Assembly (NCBI GenBank): GCA_020849195.1
Contig: JADLGT010000046.1
Location: 1-6,810 of the forward strand
Source of the DNA: Bacteroidia bacterium
GTDB taxonomy: Bacteria; Bacteroidota; Bacteroidia; JABDFU01
Reading direction: 5' to 3'
DNA: 6,810 bases
This document shows positions 1 to 6,810 of this stretch, piece after piece. The notes beneath the pieces are model-generated. The model did no database searches and was not told the origin of the DNA. It saw only the letters and a list, made by a program, of their open reading frames with translations. Every line of letters starts with the position of its first letter. Positions within the stretch are counted from its first letter, which is position 1. The translations under genes were made by a program, and so were the position numbers.

Positions 1-1941
1 ATAAATGACACCGGAAAAGTAATGGGCTTTTTAAAAGATGAAAAAATCAGAAAAATTTTTCCACCCAAAGTTAAATTCTTGTGGACTTTTAAACCCATTG
101 ATAAAGAAGGAACCACCATGCAACTGGTGGCCATAAAAATTAACAGCCGCGATGGCAAAGCCCCCTTGTATGGCGATATTATAACCGATGCCCGTAAACA
201 ATTCGAACAAACAGGTTCGGGCACCCCGCAAATAGCAATGAGCATGACTTCGGAAGCTGCTGCAGTATGGAAACGATTAACAAAAGAAAATATCGGAAAA
301 AGTATTGCCATCGTTCTTGACAATAGTGTTTATTCATTCCCTACTGTACAAAGCGAAATAGCCGGTGGTTCTTCGACCATCACCGGAAACTTCAGCGTTA
401 AAGAAGCCGACGACCTTATAAACGTATTAAAAGCCGGGAAGCTGCCGGCGCCTGCACGCATTGTGGCTGAAGAAACAGTTGGTCCGACTTTAGGACAAGA
501 GGCAATTCATTCGGGATTACAATCGTTTATCATAGCACTGTTGGTGGTACTGCTTTTCATGGGCTTTTATTACAGCAAAGCCGGATGGGTTGCCGATATA
601 GCCCTTTTTGCGAACGTATTTTTTGTAATGGGAATTTTGGCCTCGATGGGAGCTGTGCTTACCCTGCCCGGCATAGCAGGTATAGTGCTTACCATTGGTA
701 TGTCGGTTGATGCCAACATTCTTATTTTTGAACGTGTACGTGAAGAACAGAACAGCGGAAAAGGAACAGGACTTGCAATTAAAGAAGGTTTTAAAAATGC
801 CATGTCGTCTATTATCGACTCGAATGTTACCACTTTATTGCTTGGTATTATTCTGTTTGTGTTTGGAACTGGTCCCATACAAGGCTTTGCTACAACACTT
901 ATTATTGGAATTCTAACCTCGTTATTCTCGGCTATTTTTATAACTAGAATTATTTTCGATGGTATGTTGAAAAGAAATTCCGAAATAACTTTCTCCAATA
1001 AATTTACAGCCCACGCTTTTAAAAATATAAATATTGATTTTGTAAACAAACGAAAATATTACTACTTATTTTCCGGAACTATAATTTTACTGGGCATTAT
1101 TTTTTATTTCAAACATCAGGGATTTAGCATGGGGGTTGATTTTAAAGGTGGGCGTACTTACGTAGTGCGTTTGGCCAATGAAAAAGAAACCGAAAACATA
1201 CGCCAGACACTTACCGAAACATTCGGAATGCCACCGGAAGTAAAAACGTATGGTGAAGGATCGCAGTTAAAAATTACTACCACCTACATGATTGATGACG
1301 ATAACGAGAATGCAGAAGCACAAGTGGAAGCTAAATTAAAAGAAGGATTGGACAAGCTTAATGTTAAGTATGAAATAATGAGTTCGATTAAAGTAGGAGA
1401 AACCGTTTCGCGCGATATTCAAAACAAAGCTGTATGGGCAGTACTGTTTTCCTGTTTAATCATGTTTGTATTTATTTTTATTCGATTTAAAAAATGGCAA
1501 TACGGACTTGGCTCTGTGGTGGCTTTGTTTCACGATGTGCTTATTGTACTTTCGTGTTACACCATTTTCGATGGGATCCTTCCGTTCGCACTCGAAATAG
1601 ACCAACATTTTATTGCAGCTATATTAACGGTAATGAGTTACTCCATGACCGATACGGTGGTTGTGTTCGACCGCATACGCGAATACCTTACCGAAAAAAA
1701 CAAATTGGATTTAGACGATAACGAAAAAAATACGGTAATCAATTATGCACTTAACAGTACACTAAGCCGTACAATACTAACTTCGTTAACCATCTTTTTT
1801 GTGTTGTTGTCAATTTTTCTGTTCGGCGGAACCACCATAAAAGGTTTTTCATTCGCATTGTTGATAGGAATTGTTATCGGTACTTATTCCTCAATATGTA
1901 TAGCAACGCCCGTTGTAATTGATTTCGATAAGAAAAAATGA
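1..1941 (+). CDS. secDF: Protein translocase subunit SecDF, fused SecD-SecF (5' end outside window)
   Basis: Partial gene. The frame is open from base 1, so the ATG at 22 is an internal Met; 646 codons are visible and end at TGA 1939-1941. Bacteroidetes SecDF is about 1000 residues, so roughly the first third (TM1 and much of the first periplasmic domain) is missing. Counting base 1 as codon 1, the rest of the SecD periplasmic domain runs to about residue 165. Five SecD membrane segments follow (about 173-191, 197-216, 219-240, 271-288, 297-315), with the DAN motif at 237-239. The SecF half begins with a membrane segment at about 354-370, then the GVDFKGG motif (378-384), a periplasmic domain to about 475, and further membrane segments with HD at 511-512, DTVVVFDRIRE from 551 and SRT at 589-591. 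D237, D551 and R590 match, by family knowledge, the Asp/Asp/Arg residues needed for proton-driven function in Thermus SecDF. SecDF acts with SecYEG/SecA to pull precursors out on the periplasmic side. No frameshift is seen. Confidence 0.96.
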   Translation: MNDTGKVMGFLKDEKIRKIFPPKVKFLWTFKPIDKEGTTMQLVAIKINSRDGKAPLYGDIITDARKQFEQTGSGTPQIAMSMTSEAAAVWKRLTKENIGKSIAIVLDNSVYSFPTVQSEIAGGSSTITGNFSVKEADDLINVLKAGKLPAPARIVAEETVGPTLGQEAIHSGLQSFIIALLVVLLFMGFYYSKAGWVADIALFANVFFVMGILASMGAVLTLPGIAGIVLTIGMSVDANILIFERVREEQNSGKGTGLAIKEGFKNAMSSIIDSNVTTLLLGIILFVFGTGPIQGFATTLIIGILTSLFSAIFITRIIFDGMLKRNSEITFSNKFTAHAFKNINIDFVNKRKYYYLFSGTIILLGIIFYFKHQGFSMGVDFKGGRTYVVRLANEKETENIRQTLTETFGMPPEVKTYGEGSQLKITTTYMIDDDNENAEAQVEAKLKEGLDKLNVKYEIMSSIKVGETVSRDIQNKAVWAVLFSCLIMFVFIFIRFKKWQYGLGSVVALFHDVLIVLSCYTIFDGILPFALEIDQHFIAAILTVMSYSMTDTVVVFDRIREYLTEKNKLDLDDNEKNTVINYALNSTLSRTILTSLTIFFVLLSIFLFGGTTIKGFSFALLIGIVIGTYSSICIATPVVIDFDKKK

Positions 1942-2100
1942 ATTGTCTGACTGTTTAGAGGGCTAAGACGATGGGCAACTACCCGGCAGATCCTCAGCTT
2001 AACTGATTGAAACAGGATTAACTCGGATACCTCTCTGAAAAGACAGGCTACTTTGCGTTTTACGTTACGCTTCTAATGCACTATCTATCTTTAAGTCAGT
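1942..2100. other. Convergent intergenic region with several possible hairpins; no gene recognised
   Basis: This 159-bp gap separates the stop codons of secDF and tamB. I see no convincing ORF, tRNA or known RNA family in it. By hand count it is about 43% GC, rather high for a spacer in AT-rich DNA. Possible stems on the + strand are TTAG/CTAA (1955-1958 with 1963-1966), ATCCT/AGGAT (1990-1994 with 2014-2018) enclosing CAG/CTG (1995-1997 with 2003-2005), and a GAAA-loop hairpin (2030-2047). A 6-bp pairing, CTGACT 1947-1952 with AGTCAG 2094-2099, could close the whole block. A T8 run lies just beyond on the + strand (2105-2112), and a T6 run lies beyond the other end on the - strand (1938-1933). 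Both runs are also Lys codons of the flanking genes. It may be a bidirectional termination region, a small RNA or an interspersed repeat. Each stem is short, so chance pairing is possible. Confidence 0.3.
2030..2047 (+). other. Short hairpin with GAAA tetraloop
   Basis: The 18 bases read CCTCTCTGAAAAGACAGG. CCT pairs with AGG and TCT with AGA, with one C-C mismatch between them, leaving a GAAA loop. GAAA is a stable GNRA loop in RNA only when read on the + strand; the other strand would give TTTC. This hints that, if it is transcribed as structured RNA, the + strand is the relevant one, for example as the 3' end of the secDF mRNA. No T-run follows directly, so it is not a standard intrinsic terminator. 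It could be chance. Confidence 0.25.
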
Positions 2101-5100
2101 TCAGTTTTTTTTCTTGCCTCGCATTTTACTTAGGTAATATTTATAAAGTTCGCCAACGGTGTTAAATTCTTCGCGGTAAAATACACCAATTCCCTGTGTG
2201 TAGGGCGAGCTAAGATTAACGATAGCATTGTCGTTGGTACGATTAAATGCTTTTACACGCATCTTGCCATCATCGGTAAGTTTGTATTCAATATTTACAT
2301 CGCCAACTAGTGTATTGGTAGTTTGTGCCACACGCGACGAAACGCCAAAGTTGCCATCAATGCTCATTCGATTATTAAATAATTGAGTAGATAAGGCCAA
2401 TTGCAATTCCTCGTTGCTCACTTTATCTCCAGCTCTGTACTTCACGCCAAGGTCAAAGTCTTTACTAATTTTAGAAAGCATATTGCTCAACTGATTCGAT
2501 AACAGTTCGCTTGATGCAGCTTTTCCGGCATTGCCCGTTTCGCCATTGCCGGCGAGCGATTGAGGAGTAACAAAACTGCCCAATACCATTAGCGAAAACA
2601 CCTGCCTGTTCATTTCCAAATCATTGTTTACCATGTTACGCACATCACGTCGTGTACCTTCGTTTACCGTTGGCAAATCAATATCAAAAGCTATGTCGGG
2701 CGACATCAATTTATTCGACAAAATCATTTTGCAATCAACAGGGTATCGGCGCTTGTAGGTGCCGGTAGAGTCGCCCGGGAATAAAGGACTTAAGGAGGTT
2801 CGCAATTTATAGGCGGCACTAAGGTTTATATCGGCATCGTACGGATCGCCGCTCCACTTAATGGTTCCCCCCTGCTCTACATCAAATCGTTTATTAATTA
2901 CATTTTGAAGTGTAAACAGGTAGTCGCCGCTTTCAACCGTATAATTTCCATACATATTAAATTTTCCGAGTGTATTAATTTCCATATTCACCGTTCCGGA
3001 GCCCATGGCTTTAATCACATCGCCTACCTTCTGATCGAATATCATTTGCACTTCGGCATCAGGAGTTACGTCAAGATCGAAATTGAGTTGAATGCCGCTT
3101 AAATCAACTTTGTATTTATTTTTCTTCGAATTAGTTGTGTCGTGGCTCACGAAAGTGATAAAATTATTTTGCGAAACTTCGGCTGTTCCCGAAAGAGGTA
3201 TATACAGTTTTGTTTTACCGCTCTTTTTAGCAATGTTTACTTTGTCGGTTTTAACGCTGGCTTCAATAAGAATAAGATTGTTTACATAGCCCGATATATT
3301 GATGTAGGGTCCGGTAACATAAGCCTGTCCGTAATACAAATTATTTTGTTCTTCGTTGGTATTCAACACCATTAATTTTTGGGGAGTTATGTCGAAGTCG
3401 AGTTGGAAATTTTTAAAATTATCGTGGTAAACTTTTCCGGTAATGTTTGCCGTACCCGCCCCTAAAATTCTATCTTTTTCAGATATAGAATTATTTTTTT
3501 TATTTTGTTCATATATCTGATCATACACCGTCATATTTTCTACACCAAACGAATTAGGCTGAATAATAATATCGTGTTTGAACGAATACCAAGTACCTAA
3601 ATAATCAACATTAATTTTTTGAGCATCAACATGTAAAATGCCCGTCAGTTCTGGTTTGGCAATGGGGCCTTTAACAGCAATAGTACCCGAGAACTGTCCT
3701 AAAAAATCTTTACAATAATCTTTCACGTAGGGTTTAAGCAAATCGAGACTAAGTGAATTGAGCGTAAGTGTCATATTGATGTCGTTATTTTTTTTCGGAT
3801 AGTAATATCCCGAAAAAAGAATATTGGGTAAAATATCTTTGCTGAATAAGCCGTCAAGTGCAAGCGCATCTTTATCACTATCCCATATTGTTTTAACATA
3901 GCCATTGCCAAACGATTCGTTATTTATTTTAAAATCTTTAAAACTTGTATTGCTGATAATCATTGGCGTAGAATAAATTCCGGATACTGTTGTTTTTCCA
4001 TCAACAATACCTTTAAGTTTAAGGCCGGCAGCTTCTGTAAACTTATTGAGGTTAGCCAGGTTAAACGTAGTAAGAGAAATAACCATGCTATCGTTAGAAA
4101 AGCGTGATGAATTACCACTTACTTTAATAAGTTGATGGTGATTGCTAAACTCCATGTTATGTACGTAAAAACAAGAAGTGTCAATAATAATTTGATTGGC
4201 AGAGTTAATCGCCCAAACCGAATCGGTAATAATAATTTCGGAAGGCAGAAAGTTGAATCTAATTTCGGGAGTTGATGTAAAGATCGCTTTCGCTTTGATG
4301 TCGGCTTTATAGGCCGGTAGCGACTTATTGTCCCACTTTACATTTAAGGAGGCTGAGTCGTTTTGTGTTATGGATGTAATATCGAAATTTTTTAAAAGCA
4401 GGCTGTCGGTAATTCCCAAAACCGACGACGAAAAATTCAAATTCATTTTTTTGTTTTCAACAATAGAACTGAATGTTACGTTATCCAACTTATTTCCATA
4501 TAGTTTTATATGCGGCGATTCGAGCGTAATTGAAAACTGATCGGTTGGCGAATTAAATTTTCCGGAAAGTGTGGTTCCGTTTGCAATTTCTATTTTAGGG
4601 AAAAACAATTTTGTAAAATCGTCGCTATGCCCCAGCTTTGCTTTTACATCAAATTGTTGATTGGAAGGGGTTTTTAAATGTTTCGAACTGAAATAGGCCG
4701 GAAGTATATAACTCAAACTATTTTCGAAAGAAGTGCCAAGGTCTTTCAGCGTGTATTTCCCCTGCACATCGCAGTCAATAAAATCGGAATTAATTTTCAA
4801 GTGTTTATTCTGTCCTTCGTCAATAGCCGACAAATTAAAATTTTTGAAATTGTACTGTTGTGTCCCTACTTTAACGTATGTGTTATTGAGATTGGCAAAA
4901 CCGGTTACATTGTCGATTGAATTGCCCTGCATTTTAAAATCAAGAGTTGATGACACAACAGTTGATGAGTCGGCTTCAATGATGTGCAGCGTTTTTAAGT
5001 CGGCTTGTTTTAAGTCGGCATTAAAATTTAATAGTGGAAGTTTTTTGCTGAAATCGACAGTGCCTGAAAATTTCAATTTTGCATTATCATCATTTAAAGC

Positions 5101-6621
5101 AAGTGAACCATCGAATACTTTTTTTGCAAGCCTTGCTTCCACATTAATATTTTTATAGCTGTAGTTCATCGCATCGAAACGAGAAATGTTTCCTTTTACG
5201 TGCGCATCAACTTTATCAGTCTGAAGACCGCTTCCATCAATATCAGCATCGAGCGCAAGTACGCCAACCTGTTTTACTTCAAGAAATTTACCAATGTCGA
5301 ATCCTGATGATTTTAATTTCCCTTTGTAAAACATTCGTTTCGTATCTATGCCTTCTTTCATAGACAGGTCGGATGAAAAACTTCCAAGAGCAGTATTAAA
5401 CACACCATATGCAACAAAATCGTTTAAATAACCGGTAAAGTTTCCTCTAAAAGAAATTGTACCAAGTGTGCTTATGTTGGAAGGAACTTTTAATGCTTCG
5501 CCCTTTTCGAAGGGATAGGTTGGAAGTAGTTCAATGTCTGCTTTTATCGTTGTTATTTTTTTAGCATCTATGTTCATTATAAACTCATCAACATTCGGCA
5601 AGCCCGTTAATTCAATATTGCCATCAAAATGCGTAGCAGAACCCATCCCGATTTTCATCTTTTTACATTTCAAAGAACTTACAGTTCCATTTACTTGTCC
5701 CGAAACAAATAAAGTTTGATTAATGCCTTTAAGAGGCGGTGCAAAATAGGCAATGTCGTTCATGACCACCCATGTGCTGTCGAGGTCGGCTTTCATTATA
5801 ACTTTATTGTTATAGTCAATAAAATCGCTGAATGTATTATAGCTCATCGAATAGCTCCCTTTTATTCTACTTCCGGGTGTTTTTATCATTAGGTTATTCA
5901 TTACAATTGCTTTTGGCGATAGGCTTGAGTTGGCATCAAGGCTGCTAAGAATAAATCCGCATTTCTCGTGAGCTGTTAATTTTTCAATGTTAAAATAAAC
6001 AGTGTCTTTATTAAAATGAATATCGCGAATGTTTCCATTTACGTTTTTGCATTGTAAATCCCAGTAATTCATTCCGGTTGTAGCAGAGGTGTCGTTCTGA
6101 TCTCGGTAAATAAAAAAAACATTGCTAAGTTTTATGCCGGTGCACTTTAAATTCCACGTTGCGCTTGCAGTATCGGCTTTAAGCGTATCCGCATTTGTAA
6201 AAGCAGAAACAAGAAACTGAAAATTAAAATCGGGTTCGCCGGCGTAACGTATCAATTTTACTTTGGGATTAACCAACTCTATTTCCGAAACCATCAAATC
6301 GTGTTTGTCAAAATCTAAATCGGAAATATCAAGTTTCAGCTCATTGAAAAAAAGCAAAGTGTCTTTATGTAAATCTTGTACGTACACATCGCGCAACACT
6401 AATTTTTTGAAAAAAGCTATATCCACCTCGCCTACTCGTACTTCCGTGTGAAGTTTTTGTGAATAATAAGAGGCTATCTTATGAGTCAATAGTGTTTGAA
6501 CCTTAGGCGAACGAAGGAGTCGTACTGCGGTCGTTAACAGCAACAATAACGTTAATAATACGTACAGCGTTATTTTGAATATTTTTTTGATAACTTTAGA
6601 AGTATTTACAAAGTTAAACAA
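2101..6621 (-). CDS. tamB: TamB-like translocation and assembly module protein (DUF490 / AsmA-like)
   Basis: Complete gene of 1506 residues, ending at TGA (2103-2101). An N-terminal signal anchor (about residues 17-33, Leu-rich after a Lys-rich start) would hold it in the inner membrane. An AsmA/TamB-type N-terminal region follows (about 38-105, with SPKVQTLL and VRVGEVDI). The long middle is a run of alternating polar/hydrophobic beta strands, as expected for the hydrophobic groove of the family. The C-terminal TamB domain spans about 1080-1500, with GDYLFTLQNVINKRF, then GDPYDADINLSAAY near 1260 and YTQGIGVFYREEF near 1480, the last a typical Bacteroidetes TamB ending. The E. coli protein is 1259 residues; longer forms are usual in Bacteroidetes. 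Known roles are outer-membrane protein assembly with TamA and lipid transport between membranes; the partner here is not visible. The start is probably TTG 6621-6619, since no in-frame ATG or GTG precedes the anchor. It is divergent from tsaD and convergent with secDF, so probably transcribed alone. No break is seen. Confidence 0.93.
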   Translation of the reverse strand: MFNFVNTSKVIKKIFKITLYVLLTLLLLLTTAVRLLRSPKVQTLLTHKIASYYSQKLHTEVRVGEVDIAFFKKLVLRDVYVQDLHKDTLLFFNELKLDISDLDFDKHDLMVSEIELVNPKVKLIRYAGEPDFNFQFLVSAFTNADTLKADTASATWNLKCTGIKLSNVFFIYRDQNDTSATTGMNYWDLQCKNVNGNIRDIHFNKDTVYFNIEKLTAHEKCGFILSSLDANSSLSPKAIVMNNLMIKTPGSRIKGSYSMSYNTFSDFIDYNNKVIMKADLDSTWVVMNDIAYFAPPLKGINQTLFVSGQVNGTVSSLKCKKMKIGMGSATHFDGNIELTGLPNVDEFIMNIDAKKITTIKADIELLPTYPFEKGEALKVPSNISTLGTISFRGNFTGYLNDFVAYGVFNTALGSFSSDLSMKEGIDTKRMFYKGKLKSSGFDIGKFLEVKQVGVLALDADIDGSGLQTDKVDAHVKGNISRFDAMNYSYKNINVEARLAKKVFDGSLALNDDNAKLKFSGTVDFSKKLPLLNFNADLKQADLKTLHIIEADSSTVVSSTLDFKMQGNSIDNVTGFANLNNTYVKVGTQQYNFKNFNLSAIDEGQNKHLKINSDFIDCDVQGKYTLKDLGTSFENSLSYILPAYFSSKHLKTPSNQQFDVKAKLGHSDDFTKLFFPKIEIANGTTLSGKFNSPTDQFSITLESPHIKLYGNKLDNVTFSSIVENKKMNLNFSSSVLGITDSLLLKNFDITSITQNDSASLNVKWDNKSLPAYKADIKAKAIFTSTPEIRFNFLPSEIIITDSVWAINSANQIIIDTSCFYVHNMEFSNHHQLIKVSGNSSRFSNDSMVISLTTFNLANLNKFTEAAGLKLKGIVDGKTTVSGIYSTPMIISNTSFKDFKINNESFGNGYVKTIWDSDKDALALDGLFSKDILPNILFSGYYYPKKNNDINMTLTLNSLSLDLLKPYVKDYCKDFLGQFSGTIAVKGPIAKPELTGILHVDAQKINVDYLGTWYSFKHDIIIQPNSFGVENMTVYDQIYEQNKKNNSISEKDRILGAGTANITGKVYHDNFKNFQLDFDITPQKLMVLNTNEEQNNLYYGQAYVTGPYINISGYVNNLILIEASVKTDKVNIAKKSGKTKLYIPLSGTAEVSQNNFITFVSHDTTNSKKNKYKVDLSGIQLNFDLDVTPDAEVQMIFDQKVGDVIKAMGSGTVNMEINTLGKFNMYGNYTVESGDYLFTLQNVINKRFDVEQGGTIKWSGDPYDADINLSAAYKLRTSLSPLFPGDSTGTYKRRYPVDCKMILSNKLMSPDIAFDIDLPTVNEGTRRDVRNMVNNDLEMNRQVFSLMVLGSFVTPQSLAGNGETGNAGKAASSELLSNQLSNMLSKISKDFDLGVKYRAGDKVSNEELQLALSTQLFNNRMSIDGNFGVSSRVAQTTNTLVGDVNIEYKLTDDGKMRVKAFNRTNDNAIVNLSSPYTQGIGVFYREEFNTVGELYKYYLSKMRGKKKN

Positions 6622-6660
6622 ACGGCTTTTAATCCCCCACCGACATTTTATTAAAATGCA
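6622..6660. promoter_or_regulatory. 39-bp divergent intergenic region, tamB / tsaD
   Basis: This is the only non-coding DNA between the two divergent starts, so promoter elements for both genes must lie here or run into the neighbouring coding sequence. No clear Bacteroidetes promoter (TTTG about 20 bases upstream of TAnnTTTG) is seen in either direction. The tamB side, read on the - strand, has GGTGGGGG ending about 15 bases before the TTG; this is purine-rich but too far away for a confident ribosome binding site. The tsaD side is preceded by the AT-rich TTTTATTAAAATGCA with no Shine-Dalgarno, as is usual in this phylum. Confidence 0.4.
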
Positions 6661-6810
6661 ATGAGCAAAACAAGTGCCGATATTTTTATTTTAGGTATTG
6701 AATCTTCTTGCGACGATACAGCGGCAGCACTCATACAAGGAGGTAAACTTCTTTCCAATGTTGTATCGGGACAAAAAATACACCGGCAGTACGGTGGTGT
6801 TGTGCCCGAG
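6661..6810 (+). CDS. tsaD: tRNA N6-adenosine threonylcarbamoyltransferase TsaD (3' end outside window)
   Basis: Only the first 50 codons of a protein usually about 340 residues long are present. They include the N-terminal ASKHA-fold signature GIESSCDDT (residues 12-20) and the family block [11 protein letters not shown] (40-50), which together identify TsaD (formerly Gcp/YgjD). The metal-binding His pair lies beyond the window. TsaD, with TsaB and TsaE, transfers the threonylcarbamoyl group of threonylcarbamoyl-AMP to A37 of tRNAs reading ANN codons. The start is well supported: an in-frame TAA at 6652-6654 is followed by no other start before ATG 6661. The gene is divergent from tamB, 39 bp away, an arrangement I recall from other Bacteroidetes genomes. 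Confidence 0.96.
   Translation, partial: MSKTSADIFILGIESSCDDTAAALIQGGKLLSNVVSGQKIHRQYGGVVPE

Noticed and set aside
22..24. ATG at 22 as the start of secDF
   Set aside because: The frame is open upstream to base 1 and the upstream codons fit the SecD periplasmic domain. Starting here would remove most of SecD, so this is an internal Met.
570..1049. 159-residue open frame on the - strand inside secDF
   Set aside because: It lies wholly opposite the conserved SecD membrane domain and its translation shows no family features. It is a shadow of the secDF codons.
2053..2070. GCGT...ACGC hairpin as an intrinsic terminator
   Set aside because: Only four base pairs form around an eight-base loop and no T-run follows.
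4733..5158. 141-residue open frame on the + strand opposite tamB
   Set aside because: It is antisense to the continuous tamB frame, resembles no known protein, and fits the chance ORFs expected opposite a long beta-rich gene.
6609..6616. TAACTTTG on the - strand, matching the Bacteroidetes -7 box TAnnTTTG
   Set aside because: It lies inside the first codons of tamB, downstream of the probable start, and has no TTTG about 20 bases upstream, so it would not serve tamB.
6656..6664. Two-codon ORF ATG-CAA-TGA whose stop overlaps the tsaD start
   Set aside because: A start-stop pair this small in AT-rich sequence is likely chance; there is no ribosome binding site and no sign of conservation can be judged here.
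1..6810. A new defence, mobile or biosynthetic system
   Set aside because: All coding sequence is accounted for by three recognisable housekeeping or envelope genes. There are no transposase, integrase, nuclease, toxin or repeat-array signals, and the only unexplained DNA is the two short gaps.

Overview
The window looks like ordinary chromosomal DNA from a member of the Bacteroidota (Bacteroidetes). The evidence is a single-chain SecDF fusion, a very long TamB of the Bacteroidetes type, the divergent tamB/tsaD pairing (which I recall as common in this phylum), AT-rich codon use with many AAA, AAT and TTA codons, and little sign of Shine-Dalgarno sequences. I cannot name a genus.

There are three protein genes, two of them cut by the window edges. 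Bases 1-1941 (+) are the C-terminal 646 codons of secDF, the inner-membrane motor that helps complete Sec-dependent export. Bases 1942-2100 are a 159-bp gap between convergent genes; it has several short possible hairpins but no recognisable RNA family. Bases 2101-6621 (-) are a complete tamB-like gene of 1506 codons, which probably starts at TTG. Bases 6622-6660 are a 39-bp divergent intergenic region. Bases 6661-6810 (+) are the first 50 codons of tsaD (tRNA t6A37 threonylcarbamoyltransferase).

Two of the products belong to envelope biogenesis. SecDF draws secreted precursors across the inner membrane, and TamB is an inner-membrane-anchored periplasm-spanning protein linked to outer-membrane assembly and lipid transport. 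They converge, so they cannot share an mRNA, and their adjacency need not mean joint regulation. TsaD is a translation-fidelity housekeeping enzyme whose promoter region must overlap or abut that of tamB.

I found no mobile element, CRISPR array, tRNA, rRNA, defence system or convincing new system. The two points most worth a second look are the relatively GC-rich, possibly structured gap at 1942-2100 and the non-ATG start of tamB.
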